Shown here one piece after another: positions 1 to 10,697 of a stretch of DNA of 45,135 bases. The translations under genes were made by a program, and so were the position numbers. The notes below the pieces were generated by a model that saw only the letters and a list, made by a program, of their open reading frames with translations, did no database searches and had not been told where the DNA came from. The DNA comes from Nephromyces sp. MM_2019 (Eukaryota; Apicomplexa; Aconoidasida; Nephromycida), in NCBI GenBank assembly GCA_015657535.1, contig JADHZB010001211.1, forward strand, positions 1 through 45,135. Reading direction: 5' to 3'. Every line of letters starts with the position of its first letter. Position 1 is the first letter of the stretch.

Positions 1-699
1 GCACACCACAACACACAGCAGACACAGTTCCATCTAAAGGGTATTCTGGACTATTAACGGGATAATTTGAATGCAAAAAAATTAGTGAGAAACAGCTTTT
101 TTACACTCAGTGGAAATCTCAAGAAAACCCAAGAGTTGCACAGCTTGGTTTCGCACACATGCTATGAACCCTGTCCAGAAGCAAATAAGAAAGCGAAAAC
201 ATTTTAGATACTCTTCGTCTAAAATATAACAAGACTAAAACCCACAGGCTACAGTGATGCACCGGCGACACACACAGGGGAAAACGCATGTTGAAGCGAC
301 ACACAGGCAATAAATATTTGCATTCTTCCCTAATATGGTCACAAGATGGTCACACAGCCAAGCCCTTGAAAATTCTTGGAAGCAAATCAGCATAGCAGCA
401 CACACGGCCACTATCATAAAAAAAGCAGCTTCAACCTCAAAAACATCACGAAATCCCATGAATAATATAAGCAACAAAAAACAGCGTCTTCTCTATCTTC
501 ATGCCTCAACAGATTCCACAAATTACAGGAAAACATCACAGAAAAAGCAACCAAAAAGCCGAGAACAACAGCCTCTCCCGATGGCAAGCATAAACTCTTT
601 TAAACAGCAAACTTTTCACACTTTCTCAAGGGCTAAATCCATCAAAAAGCCCTCATTTAATCCACAAAAGAACGAAAAAAATATCCCTCTAAAGCTTAC
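1..699. other. Unresolved 3' part of SEC63 locus / window edge
   Basis: This stretch follows the last SEC63 exon I could place (ending at 700, donor GTAAGC on the minus strand). It should hold a further SEC63 intron and possibly exons. No segment gave both a convincing acceptor and a recognisable Sec63 sequence. The first 30 bases and the area around 270-420 are CA-rich on the plus strand. The plus-strand open frame across 335-799 is antisense to a SEC63 exon and is not called. Confidence 0.4.
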
Positions 700-3600
700 G
701 ATAAAATTTTCGTCAAATCAGTCAAAAGTGGAGGAGAGAAATTATCATGAAGACGCTGCATATGCGCCAGAATCAACAGGTAATTCCTGCACACAATAGC
801 AAAAAAAAAGGAAAAGCATAAAGAGAAAAGGTTTACCTCTAAAGAACACAGTATTTTTGAAAGCAAAAACAGCTTCTTTTGCTTAGAAACTGAAATTCTA
901 CGCAAAACATTCAACACAAAGCAACGAGCAACGCATCACCTTCCGTGTGTTTACCATATCCTTTACGACGATAAAAAACATAAAGAAAAATGCGGTGAAT
1001 TACGACGAAAAGTACTCTGAAAGAAGCGTAGGATGCTCATTGCTTAGAGTGCATTTGTCTCTACTTGATGTTTGGAATTTGATGCAATAAAGAGAGCGAG
1101 TTTTATCGGTAAAAATGTAAGATAGATGCCACAAAAGAAGAAAAGTGGCGTGAAGATATTGGGTAGAGCAAATGCATCCAAAAAAATGCATCAAATACAA
1201 AGAAAACTCCAATTCGGCCAATTCAACAAGATACGAAACTTCAAAAGAAAAACAAGAGTAATACCTCACAACTACTGGAGCATGAAACATCTTCTTATTC
1301 GCATTTTCCAGCAAAGGAATGATCTTCTCCATGTCGTAGTTATCGCTCTGTTTCAATGGTATAGAGCAGCATTCTGCTGAAGAAGCCAATAACCTTGGAA
1401 GATCTCTACATCTTGTGTCTGCTCCAAGATTGAAATACAAGTTACGAAGAGTTCCAATCATTACTCCATTGGCTACACAAAAAAAAAAGTATTTTAACGA
1501 CTAAAAGCTTAATTTTGGAAAAAAAATTTGAAAAAATTGCACTCTATCTGATAAAAGATGATTTACTTGTTCTACTTTAAAATCAGCAGAAATAACAATC
1601 AGTAGTAACAGTTTTAAAGGTTAGAAAAGTAATTCGAAAAAAACAAAAAATCTTATGAAAATCTTCAAAGCATCTATTTCTGCCTTTTTGATAAGCAAAA
1701 GGAAACTTAGAAAAAAAAAATGAAAAAAAAGTTATTAATCATCTATGAAGATGCTTCAAAATGCCTCTGATTTTCCTGCTAAAAGTGATTAAAACGATTT
1801 TAAAGTTTGAAAAACTCATTTCTACAAAATCTACACAAGTAAACTCAGCATCTAGCAAGTTTAGCATTGAAAATCTAAGTAATCCAATCGTATATATAAA
1901 GCATATACTCGTATAAAACAGCACTTAGAGCGTATAGTAATGCGTGTGTTACTCATTCAAAAAAACGGCCTGAATACACACTGCAATGGTAACTTACGTG
2001 CATATTTTTTTTGACGCTGATAGTAGCAAATGAATATACCAGGAATAAAAACAAAGAAGAAGAAGAAAAAGCAAGAAAGAATCAGAACTTGATATTTTTC
2101 CTGGACGAGAATTCTGTAAAAAAGAAAAATATTCACCAGTGAAGACAATTTTAAAAAAAAAAAAAAATCATTCATAAATTTACAAGAAGATCAAAAAGAA
2201 CATCAAGAAGAAGAAGAGTAAGAAGTAAAGACAAAAGATCAAAAAGATAAAAAAACCTCAAGAAGAACATCAAAAAGATCAAGAAAACAAGGATATCAAT
2301 CAAGTTACCAAACTTTACGGGCTCTTAAATTCCTCATTTTTGAGGAATATATATAAAATCTACATTCTCATCGCCGTGAAGAAAAAGTAGCAAAAACATC
2401 ATCGCAAATTGTTAATATGAGGAATTTCCCTTAAATTTTGGAGTGCATCAGGAAAAGCGATAAAATGCAGGTTAAATGGTATGTATCTTCTGCCTTAAAT
2501 TGTAGTTAATGAGAGCATTTATTAGAGTCTCTCCATTTTTTGAGAATTTTATCAGGAATTTTTCGAGTATAAGATCTGCGTCAAACAATATATATCCACC
2601 AATGATGAATACTATTTTACACATATTTCATGAAGCCCGCCTTATCTTCATCAGAAATTGCAATGCAGAAAAATAGATAAAAAAAACATCTTCGTCGCAG
2701 TATGGAAATTTTTCTTCAGCAGAGTTTAACAATATATTAGTAATGTGATTCAAGCAGCCATATGAAGAAGATCGAATCTTTTTTCTCGTGTGTGTGTGTG
2801 TGTGTGTGTGTGCATGCGTGTGCTATGCTGTGTATCTGAGTTATTACAGTATGTGCAACTAAGATATAAATTACTTTTATTAGGTGAAAAAAGGGTATAT
2901 TCGGAGCATTTTACCAGCTACGACACACGGAAAACAAATAAGCGTGCTACAAAGTTACATACTCAGTTAGTATACGGTGCGATATCAAGAAGGCTATGTG
3001 ATATCGCACCGTATACTAACTGAGAAAGTTAAATACTTACACATATATATACATCACTCCTATGAATCAACACGAGAAAAATCACACAAAAACAGCCAAA
3101 ATACCTCAAATTTTCATTACATTTAAGTTATTTACTGATGCAATCTACTGAGATGTTTCTGGAAGGCGTAAACAAAATCAAGAAATGCTTCAGATTGGTG
3201 AAATCACACAACCCTAGAGATATTTACCCTAGGGCACACACAAAAACCTGCCTACCTTGGTAAGGCAACGCTGACTTTAAGTAATACAGGACCATCAGGG
3301 TTTCCATATTCCAAAAAATTGCGTCTTGAAGTCTAGACAAAAAAAATCAGCAAGAAATCAGCATTTTAGAAATAATTGCTCGTTTTGAAGAAAAAGGTGT
3401 GCTAATCGCAAGCTTCTATTCTATGAAAAAAAAGAAGAAGGCAAGGATAATATCATTCAAACTTATTAAAGGAATAACCATATCAGACTCAAAAATAATA
3501 TCTGAAAACCTTCAAATTCAACCAAAAAAAGATTCTTAATACTACAAAGAATGTAGCAACTAACTTCATCAGTGAGTGATCTTAAAGCTTTAGAAAGCAG

Positions 3601-4779
3601 CATAAACTTTGCAGCGGCTGCAGGATCATTTGGATTCTGATCGGGATGATACTTTAGTGCCAGCAAGCGGTACGCTTTTTTTATTTCTGGAACTGTTGCA
3701 GAACTTTTAACTCCCAAGATTTCATAAGGATCAAATGAAATAATCGACTTCACTCTATCAAGGGAGCTGCAGAATTTACGTAAAATCGCGATAATAAAGC
3801 TCTTTGGAAAATTATTAATAGAGTAAAACTTATCTTCATCAAACATAACCAAGCTAGAGACTCTAATGTTCGCCATTAATAGCAATCGCGGGGGCTCAAA
3901 AATTAGGGGAAAATTAGCACACAAGATTATCAGCTATTTTCATTCAAAAAACTGGAAGATTTCATCTTCCTTAGCCTTCAAAGACAATGAGCTCAATGAA
4001 TGTACTAAATCTTCAAGCTAGTTCATGTAAAGTTTTTAAATTTTGAATAGAACACTTCAAACAACAATCAGAAAATTTTAAAGATGAAAAGGTAAAATCA
4101 TACGAATATGATCAACGTTAGGGTAGAAAAATATGAAGAAGGAAAAATTGAAAATTTTCATTTGTAGAAAATACAACTTATATTTTTCCAAAAAACCCAA
4201 ATTTAACTTGCAAATTGATTCTTTATTTTCTTACTTTTTAGTAGATTTCACAGTTTGAAAATTTTCTCCTTTTAAAAGCTTTTTAAAAAGATACACACAC
4301 CAATCAACACAGACATATATATAATATACACCAACGCGTCAACACACACACCAATGCACATACGCGGCAAAAACACGCACCGACACGTCAATACATATAC
4401 CAGCACACCAAACCGCATAAACTTACCTAAACAAAAATAAAAACAAGAGCCACAGCAAAACAACAATGAGTAACTGAACTATAAAGCTCATGGTAATCCG
4501 GCTCCTCCAGCTCTCATCAGCCTTTCTGATTTCTGCAAATTGATCGAGTGACTTTGGACACTCGCAATACTGGTATTTAGCACCTTTGTTGGTTTTTTTA
4601 GGATGATAACCACCTTTTCCTTGAGACTTAGATGATAAGAGCTCCCGTATGAGGGAGTAAGACCATGGTACTAGCAACACAAGGAGTAGGGTGTTTGCAA
4701 AGAAAAGAAATGCATTATCATCATACTCCAAAACATTTTCACCACTCTCCTTGGTAAATGCTTCGCGAAATTGCGACAT
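700..4779 (-). CDS. SEC63: SEC63 homologue, ER translocon J-protein (3' part not resolved)
   Basis: This is a membrane J-domain protein of the Sec61 translocon that recruits lumenal BiP. Exons read by eye, all with GT-AG borders and consistent phase: 4779-4427, 3766-3565, 3332-3256, 2113-1998, 1472-1265, 786-700. Residues about 24-45 and 96-117 are hydrophobic membrane segments. The J domain starts near residue 129 (FDPYEILGV) and holds HPD at 158-160. It is followed by the family signature EYGNPDGP, a third membrane segment rich in Phe, and the start of the Sec63/Brl region ([12 protein letters not shown]; then [15 protein letters not shown]). This order matches Sec63 in yeast, plants and animals. 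The start ATG at 4779 lies one base after a CAG, so a 5' UTR intron is possible. The rest of the Brl domain and the acidic tail should lie at 1-690 or beyond the window edge. I could not place them. Confidence 0.95.
2788..2812 (+). repeat. (GT)n microsatellite in SEC63 intron
   Basis: An uninterrupted GT run lies in the SEC63 intron between 3255 and 2114. The host gene is on the minus strand, so this run reads CA in the transcript, opposite to most repeats in the window. Confidence 0.95.
2951..3035. repeat. 26-bp perfect inverted repeat (foldback) with flanking direct repeats
   Basis: The arms at 2962-2987 and 2999-3024 are exact reverse complements (26 of 26) around an 11-base loop. Immediately outside are AAAGTTACATA (2951-2961) and AAAGTTAAATA (3025-3035), which match at 10 of 11 bases. 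The element sits inside a SEC63 intron. The layout fits a tiny foldback/MITE-like insertion with target duplication, or a strong RNA hairpin. No coding capacity is present. Confidence 0.85.
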
Positions 4780-4901
4780 TCTGAAAAGGTAGTTTCAGCC
4801 GGTACTTCAAATTATATATAACAAATCATTGCAAAAGGTCGTATTCCAGTGAAAAACTGAGCCGCTTCAGTGAATGAGAGTCGGCTATTCAGTCATAAAA
4901 T

Positions 4902-7900
4902 CTACGCTTTCATAATTGTAGCTTTGCTGAAATACTTGCTCTTTTTTTTGTAACATTCTTGGAACTCTAAAGGAGTGGGTATCACAAAAGACAGCAGCAC
5001 TAAGATCAATGGCAGTTCACTCTTGATATGAAGAGGAGGCTTCAAAAAAAACCAGCGAATATTTCGGAGAATTACCATATACGGCAGAATGGTAAGGTGA
5101 GAGTCATAACCAAGACCAGAATTATCTAGAGTCAGAATGACTGTATCATCGCCACCTTGGTTAATTTTTCCAGCTGAAAAACAATGGAAACACTCTTCAT
5201 AACAAAAAACAGTAAAAATGCATTGAAGAGATGGTGTAAGAAGCGATGCCAGCTTTTGGAGTAGAGTGATTTCCGAATGCTCCTCCGATGTCTAATGCAG
5301 AAAATTCTCCATTGTGATGACCACGTACAAGGTAGGGTTACCATAAAGCCTAGGATAAACAGCCGGTGGTGAGCGAGTCAAGCTTTGCATGCACCTTGTC
5401 TGTATGGCAGCCTCGAAAGCTTTCCAGAATGGTTTTCTTCACGTCTTTGTAAGGCGGTAGCTGCGGAATAATATTACTCGGAGTTTAGGAATAGATTGTG
5501 TGATTGGAGGGTTTCGTGGTGGATGATTTGGAAGTTGGTTATTTCTAGATGGGTGTGTGCGAGTGAATGTGGGTGGTACCTGGGTCGGTGGTGGATGATT
5601 TGGAAGTTGGCTACTTTTAGGTAGAATGACATGTGACTGAATGTGATAGTTTGGGCAATAAATGATGATGAGAAACTACCCCGTACCAAGCACAACGCTG
5701 TCCTTGACGTGAAGGAAAATCTGTCTTTGATATTCGTAAGCGTTAAAGTTCCGAGGGTTTTAGCTTATTTTTATAATAACAAGGATGCTTCTTCATCTAC
5801 TGTTGATATACTGGTAAAATAAAAAGTCTACAAAATAAAAAAACTGCCGTAAACCTTTGCACTTGGCTTGCCTTTGGAGTCTCCAGAGTAAGCAGTTTTT
5901 GAGTTTGAGTATTTCATGCTTACAAGAATCAATTGTGGCGGCTGAGATAATTTTATAAATTTTTAGTATTTCCTAGTTCTTGTATTAACCAGTCATGAAA
6001 AGGGTAATTTGATTTCCTATACTAATGATGGGTGACTATTTCGAGAGAGGGGAACACTATTTCAGTGCATGCGTAGAATTCTTACTGCTGGCCGAAATTT
6101 AGCTAGCAAAGCCAGCGATGACTGGAGTTATTAAAAAGCAGACCTTTATTTAAAAATGGGAAATAGGAGATAGATTCAACCTAGTAATAGGACAAGGTTT
6201 TGTTTTTACAGCTCTTATCCAATTAGCAAGACTAACATCTGTCACTATGTAGTAGTTGAGGAGGGTGTCCTTAATACAGCGGTATGGATATTCACGGCTA
6301 AAGATGGAAGCAAAAATGCAGCTTAGTAAGTAGTATGATATACTTTTTCCAGTTTTGTTGTGTCAGCCACCTTAATGATATGAAGCGATATAGCAGCAAA
6401 GCCTTTGACTCCTAGAATGATTGAGAAGCTGGCTTAATCTGGGCAAGCAGCTGGAGATTTCAATATGCTTACTATAGGTTGTTTTTAATTGGGATTTAAG
6501 TATACTGACACTTCAACAAAGATTTGTTCCTCACTAGTCTAATAGGATGACTGAATAAGAAATTTAGTGGTGATTTCTGATTCCGAGTGGCAACTATTTA
6601 TTCTAAGCACAGCATCCAAGAATAAAGCAGCTGACACTAACATGTGAAAAGTAAGATGAATGCTCCAATACGGAACTTTGAAGAAAGAGCGTTAGCAACT
6701 TCATGCCCAGCCTAGAAATTTATCTTACGCTGGAACAAAGCGATTTTTGACTTATTTAAAGATATAATATTTTATTAAAGGCATAATGTAAAATTTCTCA
6801 GTCAAAGAATTGTCAGGTCGTGCGGCAGCGCGGCTTTAAGCTTCAAGCACCCTATGGCTACTGAAAAAATGCAACTTTTATAAGGCAAGTAGCCTCTAAT
6901 TATTTGCGAATCACACCCTACCTCCTTATAATAGAATTAGCTTCAACTTGAATTTTTAGTCATGTGCAGCAATAATAGGATAAGAAAAACAATGGCGAAT
7001 ACTCTTGTTCACGCCAAGGTTGAGCGTGCATGAGATTATGGCTATGTACTATTTTCGCCTCCACACATGAAAGAATAACATAATCCTATAACGAGGTAAT
7101 TATAGGTAAAAAGCAGCGTAAATTTATAAATTCGCAATTTTCGCAATCATGTATCGATATTTCATATTTCATATAAGAGTAGAATGTCTTAGTACTTCAT
7201 GCTTTTCATTAACTATGGGGCTTTCATACCAAACAAGAAGTATTCAAACTTCCTAAGCTTAATTCCAGCATCATTCCAGGACAGGTAAAAAACTTAAGTG
7301 CAACGTTTCGATTAAGTTTATTCAGCTGCTTTGTTACAGATCCTCGAATTTGCAAGGTTAGAGCATAATCTTTCAATGGAAAACTAAATAAGATAGATGA
7401 ATAGTTTAGCCCAAACTAAAAGCTTGACATGGTGTAGCACGCATGTGGTATGTCTAAAGCAGTCTAAAGCCACCTTTAGGAAAAAATGAATCCCAAGAGT
7501 TTCAGTTACTTAGCAGAAGCTGAATTTCGTATAATTAACGCCTCGCAGGAAAATATTTGAAACTATTTTGTTTACTCGCTTTGACTATAGAACCAGGTAA
7601 TATTCCATCATTAATGCGACTGCTATCCGGCTGTATGGAACCATCAATCCCACAAGGAGCTCTAAGTGACTGTGTTACTATGAGTACTTTTTCCAAAATA
7701 TAATTGGTCTGCCTTACTTTAGCAGGAGCTGAAAAGCACCATAGCTCACAGCACTCAGGATTAGTATCATGGTAAGGCAAACTTACTAGGTGCGTCTAAT
7801 TGGTTCTTCCGTTGAAGCTGCAAAGTTAAGAAGCCACTGCGAGCTACTAACTTCTTGATTCCTCTAAATTAAAGCACACCAGCAATCGAGTATGAAAGCC

Positions 7901-9398
7901 CATTCTCGACTTTGGATCATTGAAACTTACTCGCAAAAATAGGCGGTCATGGAATTCTAATTAGGAAAAAGCATATCAAAGCAACCTCGGTTCATGGCCA
8001 ATATTATCCCTTGCCTCGGTTGGGCCTATATCCGAGCCGCGATTAAAATTTACGGTAAATGTTTGAGCACCAAGGTCCTGAAAAATGTAGGTGTAGCTCA
8101 AATCATAATCTAAATACTTGAACTTTTAAGTAAAGAATTACCAGCGATGCGGATACTGCAGCGTCTAGAGAAGCAACCTTCCGGGATCCAAGTTCCATCA
8201 TACAAATGGCCTAGGAAAAAGCTTGAAGCCGGTTGTCACAAGCTAGAATTATAGAATGGTTTCCCAAGTTCACACAAGTGAGAGGGTGCTTGCTATTCAT
8301 AGCAAGTAGTACAAGCATTTTAATCATTGTGCTGGATGCTAGATCGTTATTAGCACATCATCTGGAAGCGTACTTTCTAGCTATGTTTGCAAATTCAGAG
8401 GAAAGCTAGCCTACCCTAGAAAGATAATAAGAAAACTGCTTTTCAAAATTTAAGGTAGGGAAATTCCTGAGATAAATAAAGTAGAGGCTAAAACAGCTCG
8501 TCACATCGCTACCATTTGGATACGGCTGGGTCAGTGAGTATTCAACAAAAAATGGTAACACGCAGCAACAGTCACAACAGGGCTACGGGTTAAATTGAAG
8601 CTGGTCATAGTAGACAGCAGCTGATAAAGCAAGTAACAAGGTTCGTCGGTGCTTATTATAAAGCTGCTATTTTAATCTTTGAAGTATTTTACCACCATTT
8701 TGCTTCTACGCCACACCTATAAAAGGTGACTTATCCTAGTTTGCGTAGAATCATCAACAACTACGAGAAAAAATTCCTTGCCTGAAAATTAGGTTGTATA
8801 CTGTATGACTCTCTCTGAAGGGTTGATGGCTTGATTCCAATAGCCCAGCTATAAACAAGGGTCACTCAAATAGATATACATCAACAAAGCAAACTTGCGC
8901 TTGCATTAAAGCACTATTCACCCTGGTTTTGAAAGGGCGTAATTGTAGCCCTTCGTATCTTGACAGACATGAAGTAGCCGCTTAGGCGCGTTGTACCTGA
9001 AGTTGGTTTATGAACCGTTGCTAACGTAGTTTGTACTAGGCTTCATATAATACAATATGTTTTCTAACCCAAAGTACTTGCAATCCTCACGCTCTATGCA
9101 GAACTGCATTGCTCCCCGCATAGAATCTATTCTCATAGCGTCAGAACGCAGGACTGCAAAGTAAGCAATAACTCTACCTATGCAAAAACTACCAATAATA
9201 GAAAGATGATTAACCCTCACCAAGTGGATTTAAACAATCCACAAAACTATCCCGAATTACGAGAAAATTCAATTTTGATGCCCTTAAGGGCTTGATTAAT
9301 GATGGTAACTTTTCACCCAGGCTAAAACATGGCATGAAGGAAAAACATAGAATAAGACAACAAGAAGAAAAAAAATTCGGAGACATCATTTTTAGCAT
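4902..9398 (-). CDS. Candidate many-exon gene for a secreted Cys-containing protein (unrecognised)
   Basis: I do not recognise this gene. No long ORF from ATG exists, but a chain of short segments reads open with GT/AG borders and matching phase: 9398-9221, 9153-9069, 8996-8922, 8848-8802, 8620-8587, then 8210-8142, 8077-8054, 7956-7931, 7863-7787, 7728-7718, 7669-7576, 7463-7441, 7383-7338, 7292-7230, 7085-7050, 6946-6922. Further candidates are 6711-6642, 5460-5395 and a final 129-codon frame 5291-4902 ending in TAG. The first exon begins with a hydrophobic leader (SCCLILCFSFMPCFSLG), so a secreted or membrane protein is inferred. Exons 2-3 hold FCIEREDCKYFGYNAPK and HVCQDTKG, a Cys spacing loosely like PAN/apple modules. 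The first two introns are only about 70 bases. Links between 8587 and 8210, and below 6922, are not established, so more than one gene is possible. It ends 122 bases before the SEC63 start. Confidence 0.5.
5516..5610 (+). repeat. 23-bp direct repeat, period 72
   Basis: The same 23 bases (containing GGATGATTTGGAAGTTGG) occur at 5516-5538 and 5588-5610. Each copy is followed by a similar TTATTTCTAG or CTACTTTTAG. It lies just upstream, in the minus sense, of the candidate exon 5460-5395. Confidence 0.8.
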
Positions 9399-10697
9399 GT
9401 CAAATCAATTAGACAAAGTACAAGTATTTTGCAAGACAGCAGCAAGAGCAATACAACCCTGCGCGAGTCATCGATCAGACGGTGTAAGTACACCCGCTGT
9501 ATCTGCGCACAATCTGGCAAAAGTAGCCAAGACAATGTTCATGAAGGCTCATTCAAGCAAGCTACAAACCGTGATGACTTGTTCATGACCGAACACTCCT
9601 GGAAAAAATCAAAATTTAACATTATTCCTTTAGCTTCATTTAATGTGCCATGCACGCTATCATTGCACAAAGGAAGCATTAGCAAAGGGCCTTGGTAATA
9701 ATGTGTAAATAAAAAAACTAGTCATTAGTAGGTTAGGAAAGATCTAATTCTAAGCTCGAAATTGTCCTTTAGCGAGCATTTCTTTTTTTTTTGGTTCAAA
9801 TATGGTAAAGGATTCAAATGTACTACCTGGTCTTTGTAATCGTAAATTGAATATACCTAACTACTCATAAGACGGATTGTGTTAAAAAAATAAGAGGAGG
9901 CGTACATCTTCTATGCGAACAACAAATTCACCATGTAATGACTGAATATTGCCTTCTTTGCAAAAACGCAACCAATTACGGATAAAAGAAATGTATTACA
10001 TTGCAATTTAAAAATAATAAATGAGTAGAATTTCGCAATTTAGAATTTAATTACACGAAGTGTAAGATCAAGTACGCAAAATATTTCGATTAGTAACGTT
10101 CCTCCAGGAAGATATGCTCCTTAAAAGATTTCATGTAAGGAGTAGAGCGCTTTCAATTTTACGTTTATTCCTATTCTTAAAAAATAAGATGAAGGCATCA
10201 TACCAACGGATATTTAGTGTATGGGAAATTAAACGGGAATCAAATTTGTTTATATTTGTGACTACAACTAAAAGATAGCTCAATGGGATGCGAAACCGTT
10301 AAATTTAGACGGTGGAATTGACTAAACAAATTTAGCAAACATACGCAGGCAGAGGCAGATAAGATTATATCGTTGTAAAACAGCGGGTTACTATTGATCA
10401 CAGCTTAAAAATAGGTCGCAATCGTCTCTCAATAGGTAGCCCACTCCAGTGTTAAGTGAAAGTCTTCGCTTCCAAAATTGCTATGTACAACAAGGGAGCA
10501 AAGCTCGCCGAAGCAAATTTTTTAAGGTGATTGCACGTTAAAAGAAATAGTGCGGATAGTCTAGCTGAGCAAAGAAACTTTAAGTAAATTATAAAACTTA
10601 GGAATCAATTCCAAAATGAAGCCGCACAAAAGGGAATCCAATCATTAATAAGAAAAGAGGCACACACAATCAGCCTGGATTCGTAAAACCGCAATTT
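9399..10697. other. Intergenic stretch, no gene seen
   Basis: This lies between the FabH stop (10698) and the candidate secreted-protein start (9398). It is AT-rich with no exon chain I could support on either strand. The short plus-strand frames at 9292-9698 show no recognisable sequence and overlap the antisense candidate exon. A GTGTAAGTACAC palindrome sits at 9482-9493. Confidence 0.5.

Noticed and set aside
335..799. 154-codon plus-strand open frame
   Set aside because: It runs antisense through the SEC63 exon 786-700 and SEC63 introns, is Lys/Ser/Gln-rich low complexity, and shows no family features.
4905..5173. Sideroflexin-like reading of the hydrophobic 3' frame
   Set aside because: There is loose resemblance to a hydrophobic LP-P-L pattern only. 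Diagnostic FPQ and N-terminal sideroflexin motifs are missing.
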